Positions 33,076 through 45,366 of a DNA stretch of 64,000 bases are shown in pieces (within the stretch, counting starts at the first letter, position 1; each line of letters opens with the position of its first letter). Origin of the DNA: Petunia secreta (lineage: Eukaryota > Streptophyta > Magnoliopsida > Solanales > Solanaceae); NCBI GenBank assembly GCA_029990175.1, contig JARKIP010000021.1, forward strand, positions 23,069,501 through 23,133,500, given 5' to 3'. The translations under genes were made by a program, and so were the position numbers. The notes under the pieces were generated by a model that searched no databases, was not told the DNA's origin, and saw only the letters and a program-made list of their open reading frames with translations.

Positions 33076-34998
33076 TGTTTTGCCTAAATTTTTTCATTTA
33101 GGTAAAATAATTAAATTTATTAGAGGGTCACAAGAAATACAGTAATACGGAGGAAAAGTAAGTAAAATTGAGAGAAAAGTAATAGACAAGAAAGTAAAGA
33201 GTTTTATTCTTTGAGAATAGCCGGATTCTATGTGAATCGCATGATGTAAAATACAATGTAAGGGCGTATATCTATAGTAGAGATTTATCCAGTCATAATT
33301 ATGGTAAAATACTTATACACGCTCAATCCACTCGCTTATAAAGGTGTGGCGCGATCTTCAAAGAAAGTAGTACCCAACTAAGAGTCGTGGTCGATTTCCT
33401 CGGGGAGCTAGCTTGCAATCTATTAGTCTTAGATTGAATAATAATGAATTCTATGAATTGTTCGTATATTCTAAAGTATAAATTAAGAGAAATTGAATTA
33501 ACTACAGCTACGACTAATGATTAATACTAAGAGCATAAAATTAACTTAACACTTGACAGCATTTGTAAATATGGAGAATAAACTAGGGGTTTACTCATCC
33601 CGACAAGATTCCTTTAACTAAACTCTTGCTTTAACCTTACAAATTATATGGGTAACATCAATGGTCGAACCTCAATTGTACTCCTCAAAACTCGTAAGGG
33701 ATAACGAGGATTTAACTCATCAAGCCTGTTAGGGCCAATAATGGGTTGCAAGAAACCCTAGTCCAAGGACCTAAGCAGGAATGACCTTTTGAGGTCTTTT
33801 CCATTTAGATGGGGTAGGCTGTAGCCAATGTAACCCAAATGCTCGCTAGTTCCATTAACCTACACCTTCAATCCCGTTAGGGTGATGAAAGCAAAGTAGG
33901 ATTAGGTTCAAGTACGGTCGTGCGTTAAACCCTAGTCAAGAAAAGTACGATAGAGAACTAGATTCACCTTAACCCATAGATTTTATAAGATTAAAAATAA
34001 GTTTTAAGTTAAAACAATCAACTCATCATGAATAAACCCCTAGCATGATTTTAGCTACTCATACTAGGGTCTAACACACATATGGTAAGAATAATGTAAA
34101 GAATTAGATTAAGAAATGAAATCCTTACAAAAGATTCAAGTTAGAACCCTTCCTTAACTTTCAAGAATATTCAAAAGTATAATCATTAAATGTATTCTAA
34201 GCTAAATGTGTATCTTTCTCGGAGGCATAAAAGCCTATTTAAAGGCATGAGTTTGAAAACTAGGCTAGTAATTACAAATCTGCTATTTTGCTCTGTTTTA
34301 CGGTAGACCGCCGGTTATTCGGCGGGCCGCCTATTGAAGTGCGCGGCCGCCAAAGGCATTTGTAACTTCTCTTTTTGTCTTGTTATGCGGTGCAGATCCG
34401 ATGGGGTCGCTGTTCCAGCGGCAGACAACTTCAGTAGTCCGCATATCTTCTAAGCTCACTGTAATTGTCGTCAGAGCCGCATCTTCTTTTGTGGCATCGT
34501 AGAGTGCATTCAGCAATTCAACCGGAAGTCCGCCTCTTTGCTTCAATGGAACTTGCTAAGCTCTTGAACTCTTTCCTCCTTCGACCGGAAGCTCGCCTAT
34601 TTTCTTCACTCTTTTGGCTTTGTACACTAATTCTCTTTGATATCCTGAAACATAGAGATAAACATAAGATTTACTCAAATAAAAAAACTTTTAGGATGTG
34701 AAAGCTCGTCTAAAAGAGTTGCAAATATACGCAAAATACCAACATATAAAATACAAAGACTAATAAGGCCATGGACCTGTAAACTCAAGGCGGTGGTATA
34801 CACGAGACCCTAACAAGAAGACTGTAAACCCTAAGGCGGCGGGATGTATACTTTGCGTCTTATGCCTGTGCCGACTAAGCGGCCGTGGCTTAAGGAGCAG
34901 GTGTATATCCTCTACGCCCGATGATTTGTAAGCTAAGTCTAGTATCGCCAGCTGGACTTGTATCCCTATAATTATAGATGGCGTATTTTTTGCCTACA
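33076..34998 (-). mobile_element. 5' LTR of the Tat-like element, interrupted
   Basis: The LTR is about 480 bp when the 1434-bp insertion at 33313-34746 and one 8-bp target copy are removed. The two halves line up with the 3' LTR across the insertion point. Confidence 0.8.
33313..34746. mobile_element. Unclassified 1434-bp insertion with 8-bp target duplication
   Basis: TAAAATAC occurs at 33305-33312 and again at 34747-34754, and the intact 3' LTR has a single TAAAATAG at the same place (about 23083). The insert ends (TTATACACGC and CCAACATA) are neither inverted repeats nor TG...CA. It has AT-rich sequence, a phrase ACCCAACTAAGAGTCG common in Solanaceae repeats, and a GC-rich patch with GCGGCCGCC near 34340. 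No coding frame is convincing. Confidence 0.7.
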
Positions 34999-36986
34999 CA
35001 ATCCTAGTAATCCAATTTATATTCTCAAACCATAGCTAATAAGAGTAGGTAAGTAATTGGGCTTCATTAATGATTTCTTAAAGGTGCAAAAAACTCATAT
35101 AGATAGGTAACAATGGACAGAGGGAGTATATTTTACCTATAGGCAACAAGACTAAGGAATAATACTCATATGTAGGGGTGTTTATGGTTCGGTCGAAAGT
35201 TCAAATCAAAAATCAAATCAGATCGATTAAAGAAATATATATTTTTGGATTTGTCTTGAAAAGTCAAAAACATTTTGTTTAATTTGATCTTGTCAAAGAA
35301 AATTAAAGAAATAATCAAACCAAACTGACAAATTATATACTACATAATTTTTATAATACAATATCAATATATTAACTTTTATAGCTGATTTTAAGTATTC
35401 TTTTGTGTTTTAAAAAAGGTAAAAAAAGTATAATATAGAGACTTTTTTTTACAAAACATAAAGAGACAATTTGTTCTAATTACAACTATAGAGAAATTGA
35501 GGAATTAATTACAAAATATAGCCAAAATATAAAAATTCTAGACATAGTAAAACCTAGTCTCTCTCTCTCTCCCCCCCCCCCCCACCCCTCCCGCGCCAAA
35601 CCTCTTATCAATAGTAAGTTTTGATGGATCTTTCCGGCAAACACCACCATATCGCCGAGCTTTGATATTTATTCTTCAACAGTTAGCTTCCATGGATTCA
35701 ACATCAGATAGTGCACAACACTCCCACTTTTGTATAGATATGTTGATTTTTGCTCATGTTTAGTTTTTTTCATTTAGATATGGTGTTTTCAAGTTAAATT
35801 TAATGTTTTCATTTATATTTGATGTTTCTTGTTAAAAAGTTGTATTTTTCAAAAAAAAAATTGGCGTTTTCAGCCATAACTGGTGTTTTTCGACCAGATC
35901 TATGTTTTTTAGTTAGATCCGATACTTTTCTAGCCAGATCTTGAATTTTTTCATCTTTTTTTTAATTGTATCTCCTCAATCTAATCAAATGATTTCTGAT
36001 TTTTCTGTAACTATTGCAAGAAGTCTGGTCATACCATTAATTTTTGTCTTAAGAGAAAAGCTCAGACACAACATCAAACTATAACAAAAAATGGTTATTA
36101 GGGACCAACTTTTTGGGACGAGTATAAAATCTAGTCCCTGTGGCATATACTTATAGAGATGAGATAGTTTTCTGATCCTTAATAGATGGAGGGAAAACTT
36201 TTGTTCCCTAAACTGTTAAAATTCTGGTCCATATTACTCATATTTGGCCGAAAGTATCAGCACTACATATTTGCCTCGAGCAAAAAATAAATAAATCAAC
36301 GTAAAAACACTTTAACTAAGGCTCCTCCCTCACAATTATCTTTCATCTATTAGAAATCCCTAACGACTTAAACCCTAAAAATGCCTCCATCCTTAAATTC
36401 ATCTCCAAAAAATCATGTCTCGGCCTCCCAAATTAGTCTCCCTAATTTAGAGTTGTTTACTCAAGTTGTCGATGTCTCATCTCAGGTTAGGATTGTTCTT
36501 TTCTTTCAATCTCCTTAATTTTTTTTTTTTTACTAATAATGTGTCAAAGTTTTTCTCATTTATCTTGTGAAATTCTTCCTTTTGTTACTTAAAAGTTTGT
36601 ATAAAGTAATTTCGATTTGATTTATAATAGCTTTCTCAATTTATTTGTCGTCTTTGCTTCTAATGTCCGGTCAACTAACATAAGCTTGTTAGGGGTTCCT
36701 TTTTTTTTTTTTTTTTTTTTTGCATTTCTAGGTCTCGTTGAATGTAAAATTGAATAGGTAATTTCAATTGTGGTATGTTGAAATTCCTATATCAAGAGGT
36801 TTAGGAGTTCTTATGTACCAAGTAACCTTCTCGGGGCTTTCTACTTTCTTCAGTGGTAAAATCCCTTTATGAAATTCATCGGCTTCTAGAACTTCTAGCT
36901 ATGCCCCCGGCTTGGCAAAAGTGAAGCTCTCTCTCTTGAGCAATTCATCTTCTTCACTCTCAAAAAAGAAAGGAAAATGATGAGCA
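34999..36986. other. AT-rich intergenic DNA with a CT/C tract
   Basis: A (CT)n-poly(C) tract lies at about 35560-35585, near the start of pyrimidine-rich DNA. 36095-36260 contains GGTTATTAGGGACC-type sequence like the subterminal part of a CACTA element, but the end is too degraded to place. Long T runs occur near 36520 and 36700. No gene was recognised. Confidence 0.4.
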
Positions 36987-39900
36987 TGAAAAGTCCCGGA
37001 TTTTCGGCTAGGCCGTGCAAGCACCCGACATTCTCCCCTAGACCCGTCGGGCGAACCCTTTTTAATTGAGTTCACCAAAATAAACATAAAATAAATATAT
37101 AGATAAGAAATAAGACTGAAAGAGACATGAACATAATTATACATAAGTTGTACAGAAAAAAGTACAACTGTCTACCCAATATACTAGGTTTAGAGCTATC
37201 CAGACGGACATCTAAGAATATAAATGAAGTATAAACATCTCCTGAAGGGAGCAAAATACAAATGAGATATTAAACATAAAACTGGTGGCCATCCTGAACA
37301 AAAGCTGGCTAAGCCTGACAGCTGAAGTTGTCTTCCCTCCTTAACCACGTGGCGAACTCAATCTTAGAGCAAACTTGTCAGAACGAAATAAATAGATAAA
37401 AACAAACAGAGGGCGAGTCAAAAGGACTCTGTAAGTGAGGACTGGCTAGCCACCTCAAAGAAGTAGATATGCTAGCCAGGGAGAAGAAAAGCAGATAAAC
37501 CAAATTCATCTTATTTCAACTATAAAAAGCGCAGAGCCAGATAATAACTAAAAATACATAAGAAATCATAAAATCATAGACAACCAGGGACATAAGATCG
37601 ACAGAAACATAAAGGTAACCCGGAATATATCAACATTCAGAAATACATGACACATACTTAACACATCGTACTACAATCATACAATACACAGCAGCCGGTG
37701 CAATGAAATGGAATGAATACAGTATGATGCAATGGATCATATGTGCCCGATAAATGGAGCAGAATCTTCCTACTCCGGGTCAGAATCCTCCTACCCTCAA
37801 TGTGATGCAAGGAGCGGAGTCCTCCTGATCCTAGGGCGGAATTCTCCTGCCCTCAGATGAAATAACAGCCCAACACTTATATCCGGTGCGGGACTCTCAT
37901 CGTCTGCCAGTGAGTACATATCAAACCCATCACTGGAGTACAAAACTCCTATTCTTAAAGCTCAGCTATGAAGATGTGATATTAAATGCCACACAATTCA
38001 AACAATCACACAATAAGTAAGGCTTGTGATCCTATAAGGATTTTCAATCTATAGAATAGTTATATCTTCTAATTTATATTCATAATCATACCCGGGCTTC
38101 TCTTCTCAATTCAATACTAGGTTTATAGATCAACAATAGATATTCCTAAATATACTGGAGCCTCTACCCTCAATGTGACATTCACGCGTCGAGGTCTAAC
38201 AATTCAAGTTCATTTTCCAACAAGTTACTTCTATTCATAACTCAATACTGAGCCTAATATGATACATCATCATAATGTTGTATATCGCAAAATAATAAAC
38301 TCTTATTCAATCAATATCTATAGTCCAGTCTAACAATTGCGTTCTACTCATAATCTTAGACCTATAGCTCCTCAATTAGTGTTCATAACAAACATAAATC
38401 TCTTATCCATAACTCAACAATTATTACAGTACATCTTAACACACTTTCCAAGCTACACTTACAACCGGAGTATCATACTCTCAAGTACACAATAAACACA
38501 AAACAATACTTAATAACATAATACTCCCTCCGTCCTACTTTGTTTGTCGTAGTTCGGATTTCGAGGGTCAAACGAGTTTATCTTTGACCGTAATCTTTAT
38601 ATATATCTTTTAAATATTTTGAGTTATAATTTATGGAGACTTATAGTACTTTTCATGTAGTTTTCAAATATGTAAATTTTATTTAAGAAAAGTTATAGAT
38701 TTTATATCCTAATCTACAGTCAAATTAAAGAAGTTAGACGCTCGAAATAGTAACTATGACAAACAAAATGGGACAGAGGGAGTAATAGTTATTCACAAAG
38801 CTCTGACATAATAAGTATGCTTCTTCGGCAGCTACACTCGTGAAAGATACGTGCGTAAAACATCCATAAAGGCCGATGGCCATCAAAGAAAAGATGAAAC
38901 CACTTACCTTTTAATCTCGGGCCGAATAGACTATTGAACAAACTTCTTTCCTCCCCGACACCTCCTGAAACCACTTTCCTCTAAGCCAAAAAGATATTTT
39001 GCATACATAAGCGCTTACTAACTGAATATCAAGCTATTAGCCGGAGATAGAAAGAAATTACAAAATTCCCCAGGGTCAGATTTAGCTAAATAACTAAAAA
39101 TATTATATTTTCGGACTCCTCATACTTTCGCGAGTTCAAATATACTATTAGATTACATTTCCGAATTCATTTCACATAAATTCCCCAATTTTCAAAGTTA
39201 GGATTCTAACCCCCTTTCTTCCCAAGCTAAATTCATAGGATTCTAACTCAAAATTCATGAATTAATGAAATTAGCTAGCTTGGAATCCGTACCTGATGAT
39301 ATCCTCTTATTTGGTATATTAAATTTAGATTGGAACCACTAGAAAACACTTGGAATTTGATATGGAACAATATAAGCCGACAAGGCCATTTTGTACCGAG
39401 ACACCGGCGCGTTCGCGCTAACCTGCTCGCCCATGCACCACACCTTCTTCGCGATCGTGCTGCTAAGTGCACGATCTCATTTTGGGGAAGAAAAAACCAG
39501 CACGCACGTGCCCCCATGCATGCGATCGCACAGTCTGCAACAGAAGGTGCAGAATTCTGCACCAGTACTTTTGTGTTGCGATTTGGGTTCGAATGTGACC
39601 CTACAAGGCTCGAAATGACCTCAAATTGTATACAAAGTCATAGAATACTTGTGTGATATGTTCGCGAAGATAGATCCTAAATCGAATCTCCGGAACTCAA
39701 GATGTGCGTCCCAGGGGAAGAGGTCGATTTTTGACTTTCGGGACACTAGTGAAAACTATCTGAACAACCTCGGATTTTACTGACGAAATTTTACGTAGGT
39801 CACGAATGGCTATACAAGCCTTCAGATTTTGAATTAGAGCTCATTTACTCAAATCGAACTCGAAAACCTCTTTTAGCCTTTACCAACAACTGAAACGACA

Positions 39901-40043
39901 ACCTTATCAGAAAACATACCAAACAAGGTCCGAATTAGCTCAAATTTTGCAGACAAGTCCTAATGGACCTTATTGAGCTATTAAAACTGTCGGAACATCA
40001 ACCGGAGTCCTAACCCCTGAAATGAATCATCGAGGTCGTTTTA
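36987..40043 (-). mobile_element. Family-A 3' LTR, divergent, minus strand
   Basis: On the minus strand it runs from 40043 (TAAAACGACCTCG, so the first dinucleotide is TA instead of TG) to 36987 (ending CTTTTCA). It is preceded by a polypurine tract AAGTGGAGGAGAA (40044-40056), which makes it a 3' LTR. It contains a Stowaway MITE at 38524-38784. The GAGTATTCC-type minisatellite is reduced to about five degenerate units (37755-37860). It is the most diverged family-A LTR in the window. Confidence 0.75.
38524..38784. mobile_element. Stowaway-type MITE, 261 bp, TA target duplication
   Basis: Ends CTCCCTCCGTCC and GGACAGAGGGAG are inverted repeats, flanked by TA at 38522-38523 and 38785-38786. 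No coding capacity. Inserted in the divergent family-A LTR. Confidence 0.9.
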
Positions 40044-40472
40044 TTCTCCTCCACTTAGACTCTCGTTCGTCCTCGAACAAGCTTGAGTCTAAAGCAAATT
40101 TCATACAAATAACAAGAGAACTTGCACGACCTTCATCAACTACTCCACAGACATTACCTCATGATTACAGAATCAGAACTATAATATGTGCACCTGACTT
40201 TTTTGAATAAAATATATCTGGATGATATCATAACACCATTGCCAAGCTTATTCTAACTAAGATGAACTTCCTCGATCACGTGGGGAGGGTTCTATCTTTT
40301 CAGAACAAAGATACACAGAACTCTAGATGGATTAATATGATTCCACCGGTTAATCACCTCGTCAATATACTTTTCGATATAGAACAGGTCGATGAACCCA
40401 AGAATTAGCTTACACTTCAACAATGCCTTAAAGATTTAATATTAGCATTCAGTATTTAAGAAAGACTCCTCC
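40044..40472 (-). mobile_element. Family-A internal 3' end, minus strand, with polypurine tract
   Basis: Parallels 58555-58929 of the complete element and ends at the solo LTR B insertion. It lacks the reversed integrase fragment that the complete element has at this point, so it probably reflects a form of family A without that fragment. Confidence 0.7.
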
Positions 40473-41181
40473 TGTCACGACCCAATTTTCGGGGCCGTGA
40501 TGGCACCTAAGTGTTACATCCTTAGGCAAACCACGAATAATTAAACTGACTCATAATGATAATTTAGATAGATATATTTCAATAAAATGTAGGTGTAGAC
40601 ATCCACTCGAAATACAGTGTCAATAGAGCATCTACGAATTCTGACATCCGATATATATATATAATACAAGATGTAGGAAGCGTCTAAACACTAAGGTGGA
40701 TCAGACGGTATGCCACCGCGAACCATGCGGTTGGCTCACCTCAAGCAAAAATAGTCACAGCCTCGAACGGATCAGATAAGTCCAGCTGTCTGACTAGTAG
40801 AAGGATCTGCACATTTAAACAGTAAGTTATGAGTCAAAGCCCAGTAAGATCATCGACAGGCCCGCTAAATTACCCTTTCGGGACAAGTCTTTGATAATGC
40901 ATAAGCAGATAACGGAAGTACAATCCATACCTTTACAGTAACCCATAAACATTACATACGATAATATAATTATACAACAACACAAGCAATAATACGCGAA
41001 TACATAACATGGTCAATAATATAAAGATACATAATATAGGTAGCATATACAATATTATATTGATACTATGGCATAAGCAATAATATAATTAACACACAGC
41101 ATGGCGATGATATACCTCGCATACCACATAGGCTATGATATACCTAGCACATAGCATAAGCACACACCCTGTGCGGCTTTG

Positions 41182-41320
41182 TTTATAGGTCATAACGCAC
41201 CACAGGCCTCTGTCCCTATAAGTCTCCACATCTAGGTCATAACGCACCACCGGCCTCTGTCCCTAGATGGAATTTCGCTTCTAGGTCATAACGCACCACC
41301 GGCCTCTGTCCCTAGAGCAT
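41182..41320. repeat. Three-unit tandem repeat in LTR B, about 48 bp per unit
   Basis: Each unit contains AGGTCATAACGCACCAC followed by GGCCTCTGTCCCTA. Unit starts are near 41184, 41231 and 41280. Confidence 0.9.
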
Positions 41321-42132
41321 ATCAATTATACACCGGCACACAACATCGACTATACACAAGTCACGTTTGTGCTTTCTCCTTTTTGTATAAATATAACGAG
41401 TAGTACATAATACTATCTAAAAGACAATGCTAGTCAATTAAGTACTCGACATCTTACTTAGCAAGATCAATCTTATCCGCAAGCAAAATAGAGGTCAAGT
41501 CTCACTTACCTCAAAATTGGCTCAAGTGGCTAAGGAATGACCTCCTTTCCCAAACGATGTGCCTCCGTAAGACTCCTCTCTGAGCCAAAGAAATAGTGAG
41601 GAAAGGATTCTAAGCCCTTACGCAATTTAAGAGGCAATTTACCAAAATACCCCCGGGTCGGACGTACCCAAAAACCCGTAAAATTTATGTTTCCGGAATC
41701 CCCATACTCTCACGAGTCCAAAAGTACCATTATTGTACATACCCGAGTCCAACTCGATCATTTTTTCCATTTCACAAATCTAGGGTTCAAACTCTCTTTC
41801 CAAGGATCGTCACTTTGATCATCGGATTAAAGCGTTAAAAAATGGGTAAGAATAGTTACCTTGTGTTTAGGAATGATTTTGGTACTTCAAATTCCCCTTG
41901 CAATAACTTTTAGAAGCTCAAAACATGAAAATAAAAATGAATGCCCGCCCTAGTATATATAGCAGTCCGCAGCTTTAAAGAGTTGTACCACATGCTGTCC
42001 AAATTGTACCTCACTGGATAGCTTTCAGTAAAATACCCATAACTTTTTATATAAATGTCCAAATGATACGAGGTTAGTGGCATTAGAACCACAACTCAAA
42101 GAGCTACAACTTTCATGTTTTGACTGTTTTCC

Positions 42133-42354
42133 AATTCCTTATGGATTGATCTGAGAAATCGATTTATTTCCGGCTGAACAGTAAAAAACAGAATTCAGCA
42201 GCTTTTTTGGCTTTGCACCAGGTCAGTCACTGTTTTTGGATCCAAACGGGACCCTACAAAGCTCGGAATGACCCCAAATTTTGTACACAAGTCATACAAG
42301 ACTTGTGTGACATGCTCGTCATAACAAAACTCAATTCGAATCTCTAGAGCTCAA
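42133..42354. repeat. 222-bp direct repeat, left copy, flanking a nested family-A LTR
   Basis: Matches 44794-45014 from AATTCCTTATGG to CTCTAGAGCTCA with a few substitutions and one 1-bp length difference in an A run. It is family-B LTR sequence present once in the ancestral LTR and twice here. Confidence 0.9.
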
Positions 42355-44793
42355 TTCGGTTAGGCCGTGCGGGCACCCGACATCCTTGCCTGGACCCGTC
42401 GGGCGAACCCTTACCAATTAAATTAGGAAAATAAATATAATAATTCATAAATAAGGACAAGACTTAAAACAAAAACACAGACATACTGATACCTCTAGCT
42501 GTACAAAAGAAATTACAGCTGACTACCCAACATACTAGGTTTAGGGCTATCCAGACTAGACATCTAAGAGAACAAAGAAGACAAATACCTCCTAAAGGGG
42601 AGCAAGATGCAACTGAAATAATAACCAATAAATTGGTGGCCATCCGGGATAAAAGTTGGCTCACCCTGACAGCTGACGTCGTCTTCGCTCCTTCACAACG
42701 TGGCGAACTCCATCCTGGAGCGAACCTGCCGAAACGAAATAGATAGACAAGAAACAAACAACAAACAAGGGTGAGTCAAAGGACTCAATAAGTGGGGCAG
42801 ACTAGTCACCTCAAAGAATAGGATAGCTAGCCAGGGAGAAAAGAAATAGATAGACCAAATTCCTTTTAGTTAAATTATAAAAAGGTAGAGCCAGATAACA
42901 ACCGAAAACACGTAAGAAACTTATAAACTCAACCAAGGATGCGTGCCAGAAACATAACAACAAATAAGAAATGCACATATAAGCAGGACAATAGTTATGT
43001 ACCACAAGTTTACACAATAGTATGAAATGAAATGAGATGAAATGAAATGAAGTGAGATGAAATAAAATGAAATGAAATATGATACGAAGGGTCACATGTG
43101 CCCGTAATCCCATCCCGAAGCGGAATACTCCTGCATTCGAGGGGAATCCAATCTGATAACCAACTGGAGCGGAACACTCCTGCTCCTGGGGCGGAATACT
43201 CCTGCACCCGATATAATATAAACCAGAGGCAGAATACTCCTGCACTCAATATCTGACATAAGAGCGGAATACTCCTGCTCCTAGGGCGGAATCCTCCTAC
43301 CCTCAATATGATACAATGGAGCGGAATCCTCCTGCTCCTGGGGCGGAATACTCCTGCACCCAATATGATATGCAATGTAATGCATATGAATGACATATAA
43401 TGCATATGAATGCAATGTGATTCAGTAATAACCCTTCACCGGTGCGGGACTCTCATCGACAGCCTGGAAGTAGATGCCAACTTACAGCCAGGGTACAATG
43501 CTCAGATCCTCAATGCAATACCAACAATAAGACATAACATATAATATACAATGTAAATCCAAAGCTAAGGCGTAATGAGTACGCCTATCGGCAGCTACAC
43601 ACGTAAGGAATACGTGGTAGAAAATCCACGAGGCCAGGTGCCTCCAAAGAAATAGATATAAACACTTACCTCTTCCAAAGTTAACACTCCTGTCCAACAA
43701 CCGCTTTATTCTTTTGGATTCATTGTCAAACGATCCCACTGTGTTCAATGAGCAGAAAAATATATCAAATAGGGATAAAGGCTTTATTCCTCACATCTTA
43801 GGGCAATCCGGTTAGGAGCCTGATACCCTATTCGCATACGCAATACGCAGGCCAGGCCTATATACAGGGTTTAAGGCCACATAACCAAATCCCAAATAAA
43901 TTATATTTATAAGTTTTCCCTAACTCACTGAGCACGAATACATAATCAATTTCATTATCGGGGTCCATTTGACCCTTTAAACTATCAATTTACGTCATTA
44001 GGACGATGTCTAATATTCCTATTTTTACCGCAAAAATATATTTAAACACACGTAATAAACTCAAATACTATATTAGGATCATTACCTGAATGTTTCAGGG
44101 TGAAAATTCTACTTTTCTCCGGCCTCTTTTTTCATTTTCTGGCATTTTTTTCCAATTTATATTCTGAATCGTTTTATTTTTGGTTTCTCCTGTTTCTGTT
44201 CTTGTTGTGTGCTACTGGTTTTGCTAAGGGATTAGTATCCCTATTAGGCCACCGCCACTTGGCCAATTTTTTGTCGTTTCCTTTTTTTTCTTTTTCTTTT
44301 AAAATTCGCTGCTACGGTAAAAATTAAAACGGTACCCTACGATATTCGAAACTATTCCAACTTTTGCATACCACTTATAAAAAATATATGTAACATACTC
44401 GCACAGGCGGATCTCAAATTGGACTCCCGAAACTCAAGATGCGAATTTAAATAGAAAAAGTCAAATTATTTAACGTTCGGCATTTTAGCGGAAACTAGCC
44501 GAACAACATCGAAATTCACTTTCGAAAGTTTACAAAAATCACAAATAATCATACGAACCTAACGGCGCTTTCGGATTTCGAATCGGAGCTCATTCGGCAA
44601 AACCGAGCTCGAAAATCTCTTTTTAATATTTATTGCCAATAAAAACTGAAACCTTCTTCCGATGCCTACCAAACGAGGTCTGATTTAGCTCAAATTTTAC
44701 AGACAGGTCCTAATGGACATTACGAATATTTTAAAATTATCGGCACGCCAATCGGAGTCCTAACTTCCGAAACGACTGACCAAGGTCATTTCA
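42355..44793 (-). mobile_element. Family-A LTR nested in LTR B, 3' terminus clipped
   Basis: About 2.44 kb. On the minus strand it starts TGAAATGACCTTGG at 44793 and runs almost to the LTR end, but the last 13 or so bases (through GTGTCA) are missing at 42355. The TATA-type minisatellite is deleted (near 42935). No internal region and no 5-bp target duplication; instead the 222-bp direct repeat flanks it. Confidence 0.85.
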
Positions 44794-45014
44794 AATTCCT
44801 TATGGATTGATCTAAGAAATTGATTTATTTCCGGCTAAACAGTAAAAACAGAATTCAGCAGCTTTTTTGGCTTTGCACCATGTCAGCCACTGTTTTTGGG
44901 TCCAAACGGGACCCTACAAAGCTCGGAATGACCCCAAATTTTGTACACAAGTCATACAAGACTTGTGTGACATGCTCGTCAAGACAAAACTCAATTCGGA
45001 TCTCTAGAGCTCAA
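44794..45014. repeat. 222-bp direct repeat, right copy
   Basis: See the left copy at 42133-42354. The right copy begins immediately after the intact LTR start and continues into the rest of LTR B. Confidence 0.9.
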
Positions 45015-45366
45015 AAAGTGGGTCCCACGGAAAATGGTCAAATTTTGACTTTTGCCAAAATAGCGAATTTTAATCAAACGACCCCGGAATCCAAATTCGA
45101 AAGTTGCTACAAGTCACAAATTACAATACGAACCTAACACAACTTCAGATTTCACATCAGAGCTCATTTGCTCAAATCGAGCTCCGAAACTTCTTTTAGC
45201 CTTAACGAATATCCGAAACGGATGTCTTTCTCCGATACCTATCTAACAAAGTTTGTTTTAGCTAAAAAAATTCAGGCATGTCATAATGGACCTTACGGAG
45301 CTTTTGGGATTGTCGACACGTAAGTCGAGGTCCCGATTCCCGAAACGACTATTTGAGGTCGTTACA

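Larger units (their letters stand above)
22931..34998 (-). mobile_element. Tat-like Ty3/gypsy retrotransposon, minus strand, with nested insertions
   Basis: LTRs at both ends are homologous (TGTGGGCAAAAATACGCC-type start, ACA end on the minus strand). Next to the 5' LTR, minus strand from 33075, is GTTTGGCACCCACCATGGGGC, a PBS-region phrase typical of this lineage. Next to the 3' LTR is a polypurine tract (AAGTGGGGGGATTGAT, about 23333-23350). Minus-strand remnants run gag, protease/RT, RNase H, then a CACTA insertion, then unreadable 3' sequence. Outer flanks do not match for these exact ends; moving the right end 2 bp gives ATACT/ATCCT, a 4-of-5 match. The element is old and inactive. Confidence 0.8.
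40473..45366 (-). mobile_element. Family-B solo LTR with CCTCC target duplication, itself interrupted
   Basis: On the minus strand it starts TGTAACGACCTC at 45366 and ends GGGTCGTGACA at 40473. CCTCC precedes it at 40468-40472 and follows it at 45367-45371, a perfect 5-bp target duplication. The flanking family-A sequence reads through when the insert is removed (compare 3660-3690). After subtracting the nested family-A LTR and its extra 222 bp, the LTR is about 2.2 kb. There is no internal region, so it arose by LTR-LTR recombination. Confidence 0.85.

Noticed and set aside
36095..36320. A second CACTA element (GGTTATTAGGGACC-like subterminal sequence)
   Set aside because: No CACTAC terminus or inverted partner could be found; too degraded to annotate.
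39330..39656. Overlapping plus-strand frames of 75-108 codons
   Set aside because: They lie within the family-A LTR and reflect a locally GC-rich stretch; no motif, and the neighbouring LTR copies do not keep them open.
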